NCBI RefSeq assembly: GCF_003014735.1
Contig: NZ_PYAX01000002.1
Location: forward strand, 744,001-808,000
Origin: Saccharothrix carnea
Lineage (GTDB): Bacteria > Actinomycetota > Actinomycetes > Mycobacteriales > Pseudonocardiaceae
Reading direction: 5' to 3'
Length of the DNA stretch: 64,000 bases
The translations under genes and the position numbers were made by a program. The notes below the pieces were generated by a model. The model saw only the letters and a list, made by a program, of their open reading frames with translations, did no database searches and was not told where the DNA came from. Positions 43,258 through 52,331 of the stretch are shown here, one piece after another. Each line of letters starts with the position of its first letter. Position 1 is the stretch's first letter.

Positions 43258-46089
43258 GTGACCGTTCCCGCAGTGCTGCGCACGCTGGCCCGGCTCAGCG
43301 CGTCCGAGCAGCCGCAGCGGGTGCAGCTCGACCTGACGAGAACGGCCGGGCTGGTGTGGTTGGGCGCGGACGAGTCCGCGTGGCAGGCCCTCACCCGCGA
43401 CCAGGACCCGCCCGCCGAGCCGCCGACGCCGTGGACCGCGCGGCCGGACCAGCGGGCGACGGTCGACCGGCTGGCGTCGTTCGACGCGTTGCACCAGGAA
43501 GACCGGCTGCTGCGGCTCGGCTGGGCGTTCCTGTGCGGACCTGCCACGATCGGCGGCCAGCGCAGGCGGGTGTGCCTGCCGCTGGTGTCACGGCCGGTCC
43601 GGCTGCAGCCGGCGGGTCGGCGCGGGTACGTGTTCCAGGTCGCCGGTGACGTGGGCGTGTTCCCCCTGCTGGCCGACTGGTCCGAGGCGGCGGAGCTGGA
43701 GACGCGGCTGACCAGGGACCCCGAGTGGATCACGGCGGCGTTGGCGGCGAGCGGGTTCGCCGACGTGCCGGTGCTCGGGCCCGACCGCGACCCTCGCCGG
43801 TTGATCGGCGGTGACGAGCTGGTCGTCGTGGCGGGCTGCGGGCTGCACGCCGGTGAGCCGGTGGTCAGCACCGAACGCGGCGCCGCCCTGTACGCGTGGG
43901 CCCGCCGCGCCGGTGTGGAGGACACCGCGCTGGCCGGGCTGTACTCGTCGGCCGAGCACGACCCGGTGCCGGACCAGGACGGCGTGGCGCACGGGGCGCT
44001 GCCGCTGAGCCCGAGCCAGCGGGCGGCGGTACTGGCGGCCCGCACCGCGCCGGTGACCGTGATCGGCGGACCGCCGGGCAGCGGCAAGACGCACACGTTG
44101 GCCGCGATCGCGCTGGACGCGGTGGCGGCGGGCCGTTCGGTGCTGCTGGCCAGCCGGACCCGCAACGCCGCCGACGTGCTCGGTGAGGCGTTGCGGCGGG
44201 CGGGCGGACCGATCCCCGTGCTGTTCGGCGACTCCGAGCTGCGGCAGGAGATGGCGCGGGAACTGGGCACCGGGCTCGCCGCCACCACCGCGAAGGGCGA
44301 GCTGGAGCGCCTCGACCGCACCCGGACGAACGCGGTCGCGGCGGTGGCGCGGGTCGAACGCGCCGTCGCCGCGGCGTTGCGGGACGAGGAGCTGGTCGAA
44401 GCGGCGGTGCGGTTCGAGGCGCTGATGCCTGCCCACCGTTCGGTCGCGCCGCGCGCGTTCGGCGCGGACGTGGACTTCGAGCGGCTGCACGGGCTGCTGC
44501 TCCCGCGTCACGGGCTGCTCGGCGGTCTGCGGACGCGGTGGGCGTTGCGGTCGGCGCGGCGGTTGGCGGGTGCGGCGGACGACGTGGACGTGGCGGACCT
44601 GGAGGCGGCGGTGCGGGCCGCCGAGCAGTCGGCCGCGCAGGTCCGGGTCGCCGCGAACGGCGGCACGTCGCTGGACGCGTTGCGCGGGTTGCTGGCCGAG
44701 GAGGACGCGCGCGGCCACACCGCGACCGCCGCGTGGCTGGCCACCCTGGCGGTGAGCCGTCGTGGCGCCGGGCCGCGACGGGCGGTGGCGGCGCTGGCGA
44801 CGGCGCTGCGGTCGGGCCGGGCGGCGCGGCGGCGGGCGTTGGCTGACGTCTCGGCCGAGCACTTGGCGCAGGCCCTGCCGCTGTGGGTGGGCACGCTGGC
44901 CGACGTGGAGGACATCCTGCCCGCCGTGCCGGGCATCTTCGACCTGGTCGTGATCGACGAGGCGAGCCACGTGGACCAGCCGTTGGCGGCGCCCGCGCTG
45001 CTGCGCGGGAGGCGGGCGGTGATCGGCGGCGACCCGCGCCAACTGCGGCACGTGTCGTTCGTCGGCGATCAGGCCGTGCGCGAGGCGTTGACCGCGGAGG
45101 GCACGGTGTCGTCGGCCGACCGGCTGGACGTGCCGAAGGTCAGCCTGTTCGACGCGGGCGCGGCGGCGTCCGGTGTGCACTGGCTGACCGAGCACCACCG
45201 CTGTGCGCCGCACCTGATCGGGTTCGCCGCGACCCGGTTCTACGAGGGCCGGATCGCGCTGCTCACCACGCACCCCTCGATCGCGGACGTGGACTGCATC
45301 GACGTCGAGCACGTCGAGGGCGTGCGTGACGACAAGGGCGTCAACGCGGTCGAGGTGGACGCGGTGCTCGCGCACCTGCGCCGCCGCATCGCCGCCGGTG
45401 TCCGGTCGATCGGCGTGGTGACACCGTTCCGGGCGCAGGCCGACGCGTTGGAGAAGGCCCTGCTCGACCGGCTGAGCCTGGAGGAGATCACCACGGGTGG
45501 GGTGCGCGTCGGCACCGTGCACGGCGTGCAGGGCTCGGAGTTCGACGAGGTCGTGATCAGCGTGGCGCTGACCGACGCCGACCGGCCCGCCGCCTGGCGG
45601 TTCGCCAACGACCCCAACCTGCTGGCCGTGCTGACGACGCGCGCGCGGCGGCTGGTGCACGTGATCACGTCCGCCACGGAACCGGTCGGGCTGATCGGCG
45701 AGTACCTGCGGCACGCGGCGGTGCCGCCGACCGAGACCGAGGGCGCCGCGCCGTCCGACGAGTGGACCGCGAGGCTCGCGGCGGAGCTGACCGCGCTCGG
45801 CCTGGCGCCGCGCACCGGCTACCCGGTCGGCCAGTGGCGGGTCGACCTGGTGGTGGGTGGACGCGAGTCGGCCGTCGCCCTGGACACCCGGCCGCACCCG
45901 GACGGCACCGCGGCGCACCTGGCCCGGTGGCGTGCCCTGCGCGGAGCGGGCTGGCGGGTGCGCGACGCGTTCCCGAGCCGCTTCGCCCACGACCCGGCAC
46001 GGGCCGCGCTGGAGCTGGCGGGCGAACTCGCGCCGGTCGCGGCTACGCCCGCTCGCGCAGCCAGTCCAGCGCCGACGGAGCGGACGTGA
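43258..46089 (+). CDS. DNA2/NAM7-type SF1 helicase with C-terminal nuclease-like domain
   Basis: 943-aa. Residues about 1-240 form an uncharacterised N-terminal domain. Superfamily 1 motifs follow: Q-motif region PLSPSQRAAV, Walker A GGPPGSGKT (270-278), Walker B DLVVIDEASH (about 562), GDPRQLRHVS (motif III), EHHR (motif IV), TPFRAQ and VGTVHGVQGSEFDEVVISVALT (motif V), TRARRLVHV (motif VI). The tail (about 850-930) has the RVDLVVGGRESAVALD order of a DUF559/Vsr-like PD-(D/E)xK fold but lacks the catalytic Lys, so it may be inactive. Similar helicases serve in repair or phage defence. GTG 43258 is six bases after CAGGAT. Its end overlaps the converging hydrolase by 47 bp. Confidence 0.85.
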   Translation: MTVPAVLRTLARLSASEQPQRVQLDLTRTAGLVWLGADESAWQALTRDQDPPAEPPTPWTARPDQRATVDRLASFDALHQEDRLLRLGWAFLCGPATIGGQRRRVCLPLVSRPVRLQPAGRRGYVFQVAGDVGVFPLLADWSEAAELETRLTRDPEWITAALAASGFADVPVLGPDRDPRRLIGGDELVVVAGCGLHAGEPVVSTERGAALYAWARRAGVEDTALAGLYSSAEHDPVPDQDGVAHGALPLSPSQRAAVLAARTAPVTVIGGPPGSGKTHTLAAIALDAVAAGRSVLLASRTRNAADVLGEALRRAGGPIPVLFGDSELRQEMARELGTGLAATTAKGELERLDRTRTNAVAAVARVERAVAAALRDEELVEAAVRFEALMPAHRSVAPRAFGADVDFERLHGLLLPRHGLLGGLRTRWALRSARRLAGAADDVDVADLEAAVRAAEQSAAQVRVAANGGTSLDALRGLLAEEDARGHTATAAWLATLAVSRRGAGPRRAVAALATALRSGRAARRRALADVSAEHLAQALPLWVGTLADVEDILPAVPGIFDLVVIDEASHVDQPLAAPALLRGRRAVIGGDPRQLRHVSFVGDQAVREALTAEGTVSSADRLDVPKVSLFDAGAAASGVHWLTEHHRCAPHLIGFAATRFYEGRIALLTTHPSIADVDCIDVEHVEGVRDDKGVNAVEVDAVLAHLRRRIAAGVRSIGVVTPFRAQADALEKALLDRLSLEEITTGGVRVGTVHGVQGSEFDEVVISVALTDADRPAAWRFANDPNLLAVLTTRARRLVHVITSATEPVGLIGEYLRHAAVPPTETEGAAPSDEWTARLAAELTALGLAPRTGYPVGQWRVDLVVGGRESAVALDTRPHPDGTAAHLARWRALRGAGWRVRDAFPSRFAHDPARAALELAGELAPVAATPARAASPAPTERT

Positions 46090-46873
46090 CGATCGAGATG
46101 TGCCCGTCGTCCGGCGACAGCCGCAGCTCCGCGGTGGGGCACCGGCGCGCCAGCCACTCGGCGTGCGAGCTGGGCACCACCCGGTCACGCCCGCCGTGCA
46201 GCAGGAGGACCGGCGCGGTCACGTCGGCGGGGTCGAAGCCCCACGGGGTGACGTAGGCGAGGTCGTCGTCGATCAACGCGGCCGGTCCCGCCTGCACCGC
46301 CGGGCCGACGACCTCGTCGAACCACGACCAGTCACCGTGCAGCGCGGCGAGGTCCGCCTCGGTGAACTCCGGGTCGTACACCACGCCCGACGCCTCGAAC
46401 CGCTCCTTCACCGCCCGCCCGGCCTCGGCCGCGCGCAACGACGCCACCCCGGACGCCGCCATGCCCGCGAACCAGTCGAGCCCGTCCGCGTCGCGCGGCG
46501 CGAGCCCGGCCACGCTGACCACCCCGAGCACCCGTTGCGGCGTCAACGCGCCACAAGCCAGGGCGTGCGGCCCGCCGCCGGAGTGCCCGAACACCGCGAA
46601 CCGGTCGATGCCCAACTCGTCGGCGACGGCGGCGGCGCAGGCGGCGGCGGACGCGACGGTCCGGTCGGGCAGCGGCGTGGACCCGCCGTAGCCGGGGCGG
46701 TCGTAGGACACCCAGCGCAGGCCGAGCCGCCGGGCGGCGTCGAAGAGCGGCGCGGGCGGTGCGCCGATGTTCGGCGTGCCGTGGTGCCAGAGGACGGCCA
46801 GGTCTCCCGTGCCGGTGTCGTACGCGTGCAGCGTACGACCGTCGTCCAGCCGGAGGTCGATCTCCTTCACCAC
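46043..46873 (-). CDS. Alpha/beta hydrolase
   Basis: 276-aa alpha/beta-hydrolase. Nucleophile elbow GHSGGG, oxyanion region HHGTPNIGAPP, DRPGYGGS, and the late acid/base segments LLLHGGRDRVVPSSH (Asp) and DDGHISI (His). Substrate unknown. GTG 46873 lies six bases after TAGGCT on the minus strand (46880-46885), consistent with a leaderless mRNA. Converges with the helicase, the last 47 bp being shared. Confidence 0.9.
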   Translation of the reverse strand: MVKEIDLRLDDGRTLHAYDTGTGDLAVLWHHGTPNIGAPPAPLFDAARRLGLRWVSYDRPGYGGSTPLPDRTVASAAACAAAVADELGIDRFAVFGHSGGGPHALACGALTPQRVLGVVSVAGLAPRDADGLDWFAGMAASGVASLRAAEAGRAVKERFEASGVVYDPEFTEADLAALHGDWSWFDEVVGPAVQAGPAALIDDDLAYVTPWGFDPADVTAPVLLLHGGRDRVVPSSHAEWLARRCPTAELRLSPDDGHISIVTSAPSALDWLRERA

Positions 46874-47022
46874 GGACCGAGCCTAACAGCGGTGAAGATC
46901 GCGCCTCGTGTTCGCGACCGGTTGGGCCACTCGTCGGGCCGGCCTACCGACCGCGCTCACGACGCGCGGCCGGTTCGCTACCGAACGTCGAGCCGGGTCG
47001 TGGGAAATGTGACGGGTTCGTG

Positions 47023-47048
47023 GTTTGGCGCGTCTCCCGAACGGTTAC
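47023..47048 (+). promoter_or_regulatory. Possible SigB/SigF-type promoter
   Basis: GTTT (47023-47026), 16 bp, then GGTTAC (47043-47048), resembling the actinobacterial SigB/SigF pattern GTTT-N15-17-GGGTAT with one or two mismatches. It precedes an anti-sigma kinase gene, for which autoregulation by a cognate sigma factor would be typical. Confidence 0.3.
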
Positions 47049-47093
47049 CTCGTGCGTGCGCCTTGAGCCAACAGGGTGCCGAAGGAGCGTGCC

Positions 47094-47486
47094 GTGAACA
47101 TGGTGGACCTGCCTGACGACGGGCTCGACCTGGCGCTGGGCGATGTCCGAACACCCGACGGCGTCGCCGGGTGGGTGCGGCAGGTCGCCTACGAGATGGA
47201 CGAACGACGCGTGGCCGACCTGGCGCTGATCGCGGCCGAGCTGGTGGGCAACGCGCGTCGGCACGCCGAAGGGCCGTGGCGGGTGCGGTTGCTGAGGGTG
47301 GACGAGCGGCACGTCGTGCGGGTCGAGGTGGAGGACCGCAGCCCGAGCCTGCTGCCCGTGCTGGGCAGACCGGACGACCCGGCCGCGGGCAACGGGCTGC
47401 TGCTGGTCAACCGGCTGTCCGTGCGCTGGGGGTTCGACCACTACGAGGACCGCAAGGCGGTGTGGGCGGAGGTGCCGGTCCGGTGA
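47094..47486 (+). CDS. Anti-sigma factor-like ATPase (HATPase_c_2, RsbW/SpoIIAB type)
   Basis: 130-aa GHKL-fold protein. The N-box ELVGNARRHA is intact; the G1 box is degenerate (VEDRSPSL) and the G2-like GNGLLLVNRL is recognisable. Family members phosphorylate anti-anti-sigma proteins and sequester sigma factors. GTG 47094 is chosen for GAAGGAG at six-base spacing. No partner sigma or anti-anti-sigma gene is adjacent, as often with these orphan actinobacterial copies. Confidence 0.85.
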   Translation: MNMVDLPDDGLDLALGDVRTPDGVAGWVRQVAYEMDERRVADLALIAAELVGNARRHAEGPWRVRLLRVDERHVVRVEVEDRSPSLLPVLGRPDDPAAGNGLLLVNRLSVRWGFDHYEDRKAVWAEVPVR

Positions 47487-47847
47487 CGTGGCGGTGGTGC
47501 ACGTCCCTCGGCGCCCAGGAGACCGCCGAGCGGTAGTCCCGCGCGTTCACCATCACCCGGTCCACCACCAGGACTTGTCCATTCCGCCGGGAACTCGCCA
47601 GTCCGGCGGCCGGCGCGGTCATGGTCTCCGGTACCGGTGAGCGGACGGCGGTGGAACGCGGGCTGGATCATCCACCGTTGTCCGCGGTGGAAATCGCCAT
47701 CGGTGCTGATCGGTGGTGAGCACTTGGTGCGCCGTCATCACGCATTCGAGTCAAGTTGTCACACCTGCTGGTGCGGGCGACACCCGAGGGGTTGGATGTC
47801 CTGATCCGAGCGGCCCTCACCGATTCCCGAAAGCCCCGGAGCGCGCC
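47487..47847. other. Gap without a supported gene (361 bp)
   Basis: I see no convincing gene. Short frames exist on the minus strand (47407-47622) with a few protein-like residues but no ribosome site. The base composition is slightly less GC-rich toward 47740. It may be decayed sequence, fitting the truncated methyltransferase gene that follows. Confidence 0.4.
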
Positions 47848-48033
47848 ATGAGCGACCTGGACTGGGTACCCGACGCCATCGACACCACCGTGCCGAGCGT
47901 GGCCAGGACCTGCGACTACCTGCTCGGTGGCGCGGGCGACGTCGCGGACCGGGCCGAGGAGGACACCCGGGTCTGGGCGGGCGTGGGGCGCGAGCACGAT
48001 CACCTGACCGGTCGTGAGCACGGGAGCCGATGA
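47848..48033 (+). pseudogene. Truncated Methyltransf_19 (DUF574) gene, N-terminal 61 aa
   Basis: Begins MSDLDWVPDAIDTTVPSVAR then TCDYLLGGAGDVADRAEE, matching the N-terminus of actinobacterial DUF574 SAM-dependent methyltransferases (WVPxxIDTTxPSVARxYDYLLGGxxNFxxDR), which are about 265 aa. Here the reading frame ends after 61 codons, before any SAM-binding fold. Its stop overlaps the start of the GGDEF/EAL gene (ATGA). It is probably an internal-deletion remnant kept as a translational leader for the downstream gene. Confidence 0.7.
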
Positions 48034-50132
48034 TGACCGCTCCACTGCCTCGGGACGCGGACGGGCTGCGAGCCCGCGCGAAGCTGGCCCGGAAGTGGGC
48101 CTACCTGCTCAGCTCCCGCACGTTCGTCCCGCTCACCAACGCCGAGCTGGAGCGGCAGCTGCTCGGGCTGGTCGAACGGCTGTGCGCGGGCGTGGCGACC
48201 GAGTCGCTCGGCCGGCGCGCGGGACGCGAGGTCGGTGACGCACTGGTCGACCTCAACTGCACCACGGCCGACGCGCTCCAGGTCTCGGTGGAGGTCGTGA
48301 GCAAGGGCCTGCTCGGCATGCCCGCCCTGGCACCGCCGGACAAGGTGCGGGAACGCGTGGTCGACGTGATCGCCTCGCTGGCCGCCCGCTACGTCGACCG
48401 GATCCGCGCGTCGGTCCTGGCCCAGCAGGAGCAGCTCGGCCGCTCGCTGTACAAGGCGATGCGCGAGGCCCAGGTCGAGCTCCAGTACAGCGAGAGCCGG
48501 TTCGAGCTGCTGGAGCACCACCTGTCCACCGGCATCGCGACCGCCGACCCGGACGGCAGGCTGGTCCGGGCCAACGGCGCGCTGGCCAGGATCGTGGACC
48601 GCACGCCCGCCGAGCTGGCCGGGATGTCGCTGTTCGACCTGGTGCACCCGGACGAGCGGGCCGCGTTGCGGGCCGACTTCGCCGAGTCGGCGGACGGCGG
48701 CACGGCGTCGACCACCCAGCCGCGCCAACTGCTGCGCGGTGACGGTGAGCCGGCCTGGGTGGTGCTCACGCTGTCGCCGCGGCGCCGGCTCGAAGGAGCC
48801 GCCCGGGTGATCGTGCTCGCCGAGGACGCGACCGACGTGAACCTGCTGCAGGGCCAGCTCAACCACCAGGCGCTGCACGACGTGCTGACCAGGCTGCCCA
48901 ACCGCCAGTACTTCACCAGCAGGCTGGAACAGGCGCTGCGCACGGCCGACCCGGGCACCGGCGTGAGCGTGTTCCACCTGGACCTCGACGGCTTCTCCCG
49001 GATCACCGGCGGACTCGGCCGCGAGGTCGGCGACCACGTGCTCAAGATCGTCGCCGGACGGCTGGCGGCGGTGGTGGCCGAGGAGAACGCGATGGTGGCC
49101 CGGTTCGGGCACGACGAGTTCGCGATCCTGGTGGAGAACACGCGCACCACTCCCGACGTGGTGACGATGGTCCGGCGGATCAACGACCTGCTGTCCGCGC
49201 CGTTCCACGCCGGCGGCGAGCGGGTGGCGGTGTCGGCGACGATCGGCGTGGTGCACCGGCCGCCGCGCGACTCGGCGCCCGCGGAGCTGCTCGACTCGGC
49301 GGACCTGGCGTTGCGGCGTGCCAAGGGCCACGGGCGCAGGCAGTGGGAGCTGGCCGACCGCGCGCAGGACGGCCGGGACCGGCGCACGTTCAGCCTGGCC
49401 GCCACGATGCCCGGCGCGTGGGAGAACGGCGAGCTGCGGGTGCTGTACCGGCCGGTGGTGCGGCTGGCGGACGGCACGGTGGAGTCCGCCGAGGCGGTGC
49501 TGCGGTGGGATCACCCGACGTTGGGCGCGCTGCCGCACGAGCAGTGCCTGGCGCTGGCCGAGGACACCGGGCTGATCGTGCCGCTGGGCACGTGGGCGCT
49601 GCGGGTGGCGTGCGAGCAGGCCGGGTCGTGGCGGCGGGAGTCGGACCGCGCCCTGCCGGTGCGGTGGGCGTTGACGGCCGGCCAGGCCGCCGACCCGGAC
49701 CTGCACGGCGTGGTGCGCGAGGCGTTGTCCGACAGCGGGGTGCCCGCGTCGTCGCTGCGGTTGGGCACGCCGGTGCGGGCGTTGTGCGGCGAGCGCGGCG
49801 AGGCCGCCGACAACCTCGGCTACCTGGCCGAGGACGGGGTCGGGATCGAGGTGGAAAACTTCACCGCCGCGCCGGACGACCTGGTGCGCCTGCTCGACGG
49901 CGTGCCGGTGCGGGCGGTGCGGGTGGTCCAGTCGCCCGCGGCGCGGCCGGGTTCGGCGGTGGCGCGGGCGTTGGCCGGTGTGCTGGAGGTGGTGCGTGAC
50001 GCCGGCGTCGGCTTGACCGCCGCCGGCGTCACGACCCCGGAACAAGCCCGGTGGTGGCGGGAAGTGGGTGCGGACACCGCGTCCGGTCCCCTCTACGCTC
50101 CCGCCGGTCCACCGGACGTGATCACCCGATAG
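48030..50132 (+). CDS. PAS-GGDEF-EAL protein (cyclic-di-GMP, degenerate EAL)
   Basis: 700-aa cytosolic signalling protein. A helical N-terminal region (about 1-150) precedes a PAS domain (about 155-270: ELLEHHLSTGIATADPDGRLVRAN) and a diguanylate cyclase domain (LHDVLTRLPNRQYF, then GHDEF at 360-364 in place of GGDEF). The phosphodiesterase-like domain starts LRVLYRPVVRLADG and has EAVLRW at 488 for EALLRW, but the later DFGTG-type metal and catalytic segments are missing, so it is predicted inactive or only c-di-GMP-binding. Cyclase activity with Gly-to-His at the second site is possible. Coupled to the truncated methyltransferase. Confidence 0.88.
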   Translation: MMTAPLPRDADGLRARAKLARKWAYLLSSRTFVPLTNAELERQLLGLVERLCAGVATESLGRRAGREVGDALVDLNCTTADALQVSVEVVSKGLLGMPALAPPDKVRERVVDVIASLAARYVDRIRASVLAQQEQLGRSLYKAMREAQVELQYSESRFELLEHHLSTGIATADPDGRLVRANGALARIVDRTPAELAGMSLFDLVHPDERAALRADFAESADGGTASTTQPRQLLRGDGEPAWVVLTLSPRRRLEGAARVIVLAEDATDVNLLQGQLNHQALHDVLTRLPNRQYFTSRLEQALRTADPGTGVSVFHLDLDGFSRITGGLGREVGDHVLKIVAGRLAAVVAEENAMVARFGHDEFAILVENTRTTPDVVTMVRRINDLLSAPFHAGGERVAVSATIGVVHRPPRDSAPAELLDSADLALRRAKGHGRRQWELADRAQDGRDRRTFSLAATMPGAWENGELRVLYRPVVRLADGTVESAEAVLRWDHPTLGALPHEQCLALAEDTGLIVPLGTWALRVACEQAGSWRRESDRALPVRWALTAGQAADPDLHGVVREALSDSGVPASSLRLGTPVRALCGERGEAADNLGYLAEDGVGIEVENFTAAPDDLVRLLDGVPVRAVRVVQSPAARPGSAVARALAGVLEVVRDAGVGLTAAGVTTPEQARWWREVGADTASGPLYAPAGPPDVITR

Positions 50133-52215
50133 CGCAAGTCAACGCAGGCGCTGTCGGGGAGCCGCTGGCGAGGTAGCCGAAGGTGGTGCTCTCCCCCGGC
50201 TTGACGGCCGCGTTCCACGCGACGTTCTTCGCCGTCGCGGTGGTGCCGTCGGTGGTGATGGTCGCGCCCCAGGCGTGCCGGACGTGCCCGTTGGTGAACG
50301 GCCACGTCACCTGCCAGCCCGCGGACGGCGAGTTCTCCTGGTGCCGCAGGGTGATCTCGACGTGGTACCCGGTGCCCCACTGCGCCACCACGCGCAGGGT
50401 CGCGGTGCAGTCGCCCGGGGTCTTCTTGAAGTCGGGCAGTTCGTCGAGCGTGACGACGTCGGCGTGGTCGTAGACGCGGTGGACGAAGTCGCGCGGGTTG
50501 ACCACGCCGTCCTGGATGAACGAGCCGGACCAGGTGACGAACCAGGACCAGCGGGCCTCGTAGGCGCGGACCAGGTCGGGGTCCGGGATGGAGCCGACCT
50601 CGCCGAGCGCGACCAGCTTCCGGTCGCCGCCCAGCTCGACCAGGCGCTCGTAGGGGCCGATCACCGGGCCGTGGTCGCCCTGGGGCGGGTAGGAGTCCAT
50701 GCTGACGACGTCGACCACGTCGTCGCCGGGGTACCAGTCGGGTGAGATCGAGTTCCACACCCAGATCAGGTTGTGCAGCTCGTGGTGGTCGACCAGGCGG
50801 TCGTGCAGGAGGCGGTAGAGCTGCTTGGCGGGCTCCGCGCCCTTGGCGCCCCACCAGAACCAGCCGCCCTCGGCCTCGTGCAGCGGTCGCCAGAGCACCG
50901 GGACCTTGGCGTCGGCGAGCCGCTTGAGCTGGACCGCGATGGCGTCCATGTCGCGGATCAGCAGCTTGTAGTCGGTCGAGGTCGGGTCGGCCAGCGCGGC
51001 GGCCAGGTCGAAGGTGGTGGCGTCGGTGTAGAAGCCGCGCCACCACTCCTTGCCCGGCTGGTCGATCAGGCCGGACGGCGCGTTCCAGTGCCAGGCCAGG
51101 GTGACGATGCCGCCGCGGGTGTCGTAGGCCAGGGCGTGGTCGACGTCCCGGCCGACGGTGCCGCGTTCGACCCGGCTGGGCGAGTAGTCCATGAGGTCGT
51201 AGCCGCCGATGGCGGGTGCCTTGCCGATGTTCCGCTCGACCCAGTCGATGCTCGCCTGGTCCTGCTGGCCGGAGAGGATCGTGTGGCCGTAGTTCTCGGC
51301 CAGGTAGCGCATGAGGCCCTTGGCCTCGGCGGTGGCGGCCGGGTCGGTGAGCGCGCCGGTGACCTGGTGCGGGCCGCGCGGCGCGCTGGGTGTCACCTTG
51401 ATGGCGTCGATCAGGTACCAGCCCCAGTTGTTGGTGATGGTGACCGTGTTGTCGCCTGGGCGGAGGAGGACCTTGCCCGCGGGGATGGTGGTGAAGGTCG
51501 GGTGCTCGGGGAACGAGACGTCGCCCAGTCCGCTGCCGTTGAGCGCGAGTGACGCGGTCTTCGCGCCGTACGGGGTGGCGTAGAAGATGGCGAGGTCGTG
51601 CAGGCCGCCGGGGCTGTTCGGGATGGTGATCGTGACGCTGTCGGCGGCCTGGTCGAACCCGCCGACGTAGCCGCGGCCGGAGAAGCCGGCGACGCTGGAC
51701 TCGACCACGGTGCCGTCGAGCACGCCGTCCTCGGCTTCGTGCACGCCGGGCGCGGGAGGCGCGCTGGGTGCCACCTTGATCGCGTCGATCAGGTACCAGC
51801 CCCAGGCGGTGGTGAAGGTGAGCGTGTTGTCGCCCTCGGCCAGGACGAGCTTCGCGCCGGTGGCCTCGGTGAAGGTGGCGCTCTCGGCCAGGGCGACCTC
51901 GCCGATGGGGGTGCCGTTGAGGGCGACGGCGGTCTGCTTGGGGCCGTACGGGGTGGCGTAGCGGACGGTGAGGTCGTGCAGGCCGCCGGGGCTGTCCGGG
52001 ATGGTGATCGTGACGCTGTCGGCGGCCTCGTCGAAGCCGGTGACGTAGCCGGTGCCGGAGAAGCCCTCGACGGTCGCCTCGACCGCGGTGCCGGACAGCA
52101 CGCCGCCCTCGGCCTCGATCCACTCCGCCGAGGACGAGGCGGTCGGCGGGGCGGAGGCGGCGGCCGGTGGCGCGAGCGCCAGGGCTATCAGCGAGACGAG
52201 CAGCAACAACCTCAC
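50122..52215 (-). CDS. Secreted GH26 beta-mannanase (2x CBM35, GH26, CBM2)
   Basis: 697-aa exported enzyme. GTG 52215 gives a signal peptide (VRLLLLVSLIALALAPPAAASA) with AAGGGA upstream. Two CBM35 modules (about 31-145, 153-265) share EAE-start and GWYLIDAIKV endings. The GH26 barrel (about 275-590) has acid/base Glu447 in RPLHEAEGGWFWWG and nucleophile Glu539 in LGEVGS. A C-terminal CBM2 (about 600-697) runs from CTATLRVVAQWGTGYHVEI to the final Cys. It endo-hydrolyses beta-1,4-mannan. A CebR box lies just after its -10. Convergent with the GGDEF gene, with 11 bp overlap. Confidence 0.93.
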   Translation of the reverse strand: MRLLLLVSLIALALAPPAAASAPPTASSSAEWIEAEGGVLSGTAVEATVEGFSGTGYVTGFDEAADSVTITIPDSPGGLHDLTVRYATPYGPKQTAVALNGTPIGEVALAESATFTEATGAKLVLAEGDNTLTFTTAWGWYLIDAIKVAPSAPPAPGVHEAEDGVLDGTVVESSVAGFSGRGYVGGFDQAADSVTITIPNSPGGLHDLAIFYATPYGAKTASLALNGSGLGDVSFPEHPTFTTIPAGKVLLRPGDNTVTITNNWGWYLIDAIKVTPSAPRGPHQVTGALTDPAATAEAKGLMRYLAENYGHTILSGQQDQASIDWVERNIGKAPAIGGYDLMDYSPSRVERGTVGRDVDHALAYDTRGGIVTLAWHWNAPSGLIDQPGKEWWRGFYTDATTFDLAAALADPTSTDYKLLIRDMDAIAVQLKRLADAKVPVLWRPLHEAEGGWFWWGAKGAEPAKQLYRLLHDRLVDHHELHNLIWVWNSISPDWYPGDDVVDVVSMDSYPPQGDHGPVIGPYERLVELGGDRKLVALGEVGSIPDPDLVRAYEARWSWFVTWSGSFIQDGVVNPRDFVHRVYDHADVVTLDELPDFKKTPGDCTATLRVVAQWGTGYHVEITLRHQENSPSAGWQVTWPFTNGHVRHAWGATITTDGTTATAKNVAWNAAVKPGESTTFGYLASGSPTAPALTCAIG

Positions 52216-52272
52216 GTCGTTTTGTCCCTTCACCGTCGTTGGCCCGGGCACCAGCCTCGTCCCAGTGCGTTC

Positions 52273-52294
52273 TGGGAGCGCTCCCAGAAGCATA
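52273..52294. promoter_or_regulatory. CebR-type box and mannanase promoter
   Basis: TGGGAGCGCTCCCA (52273-52286), a perfect CebR palindrome, abuts the minus-strand -10 TATGCT (52289-52294); TTGTTG lies 16 bp further upstream. It sits between the mannanase and a divergent decayed CBM2 gene and would serve both. Confidence 0.78.
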
Positions 52295-52331
52295 GGCCGC
52301 GCGACACGTACAACAAAGGAGTTGTTCGTCG

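Noticed and set aside
49491..50132. Active EAL phosphodiesterase
   Set aside because: Only the EAV start of the motif remains; downstream metal-binding and catalytic segments are not found.
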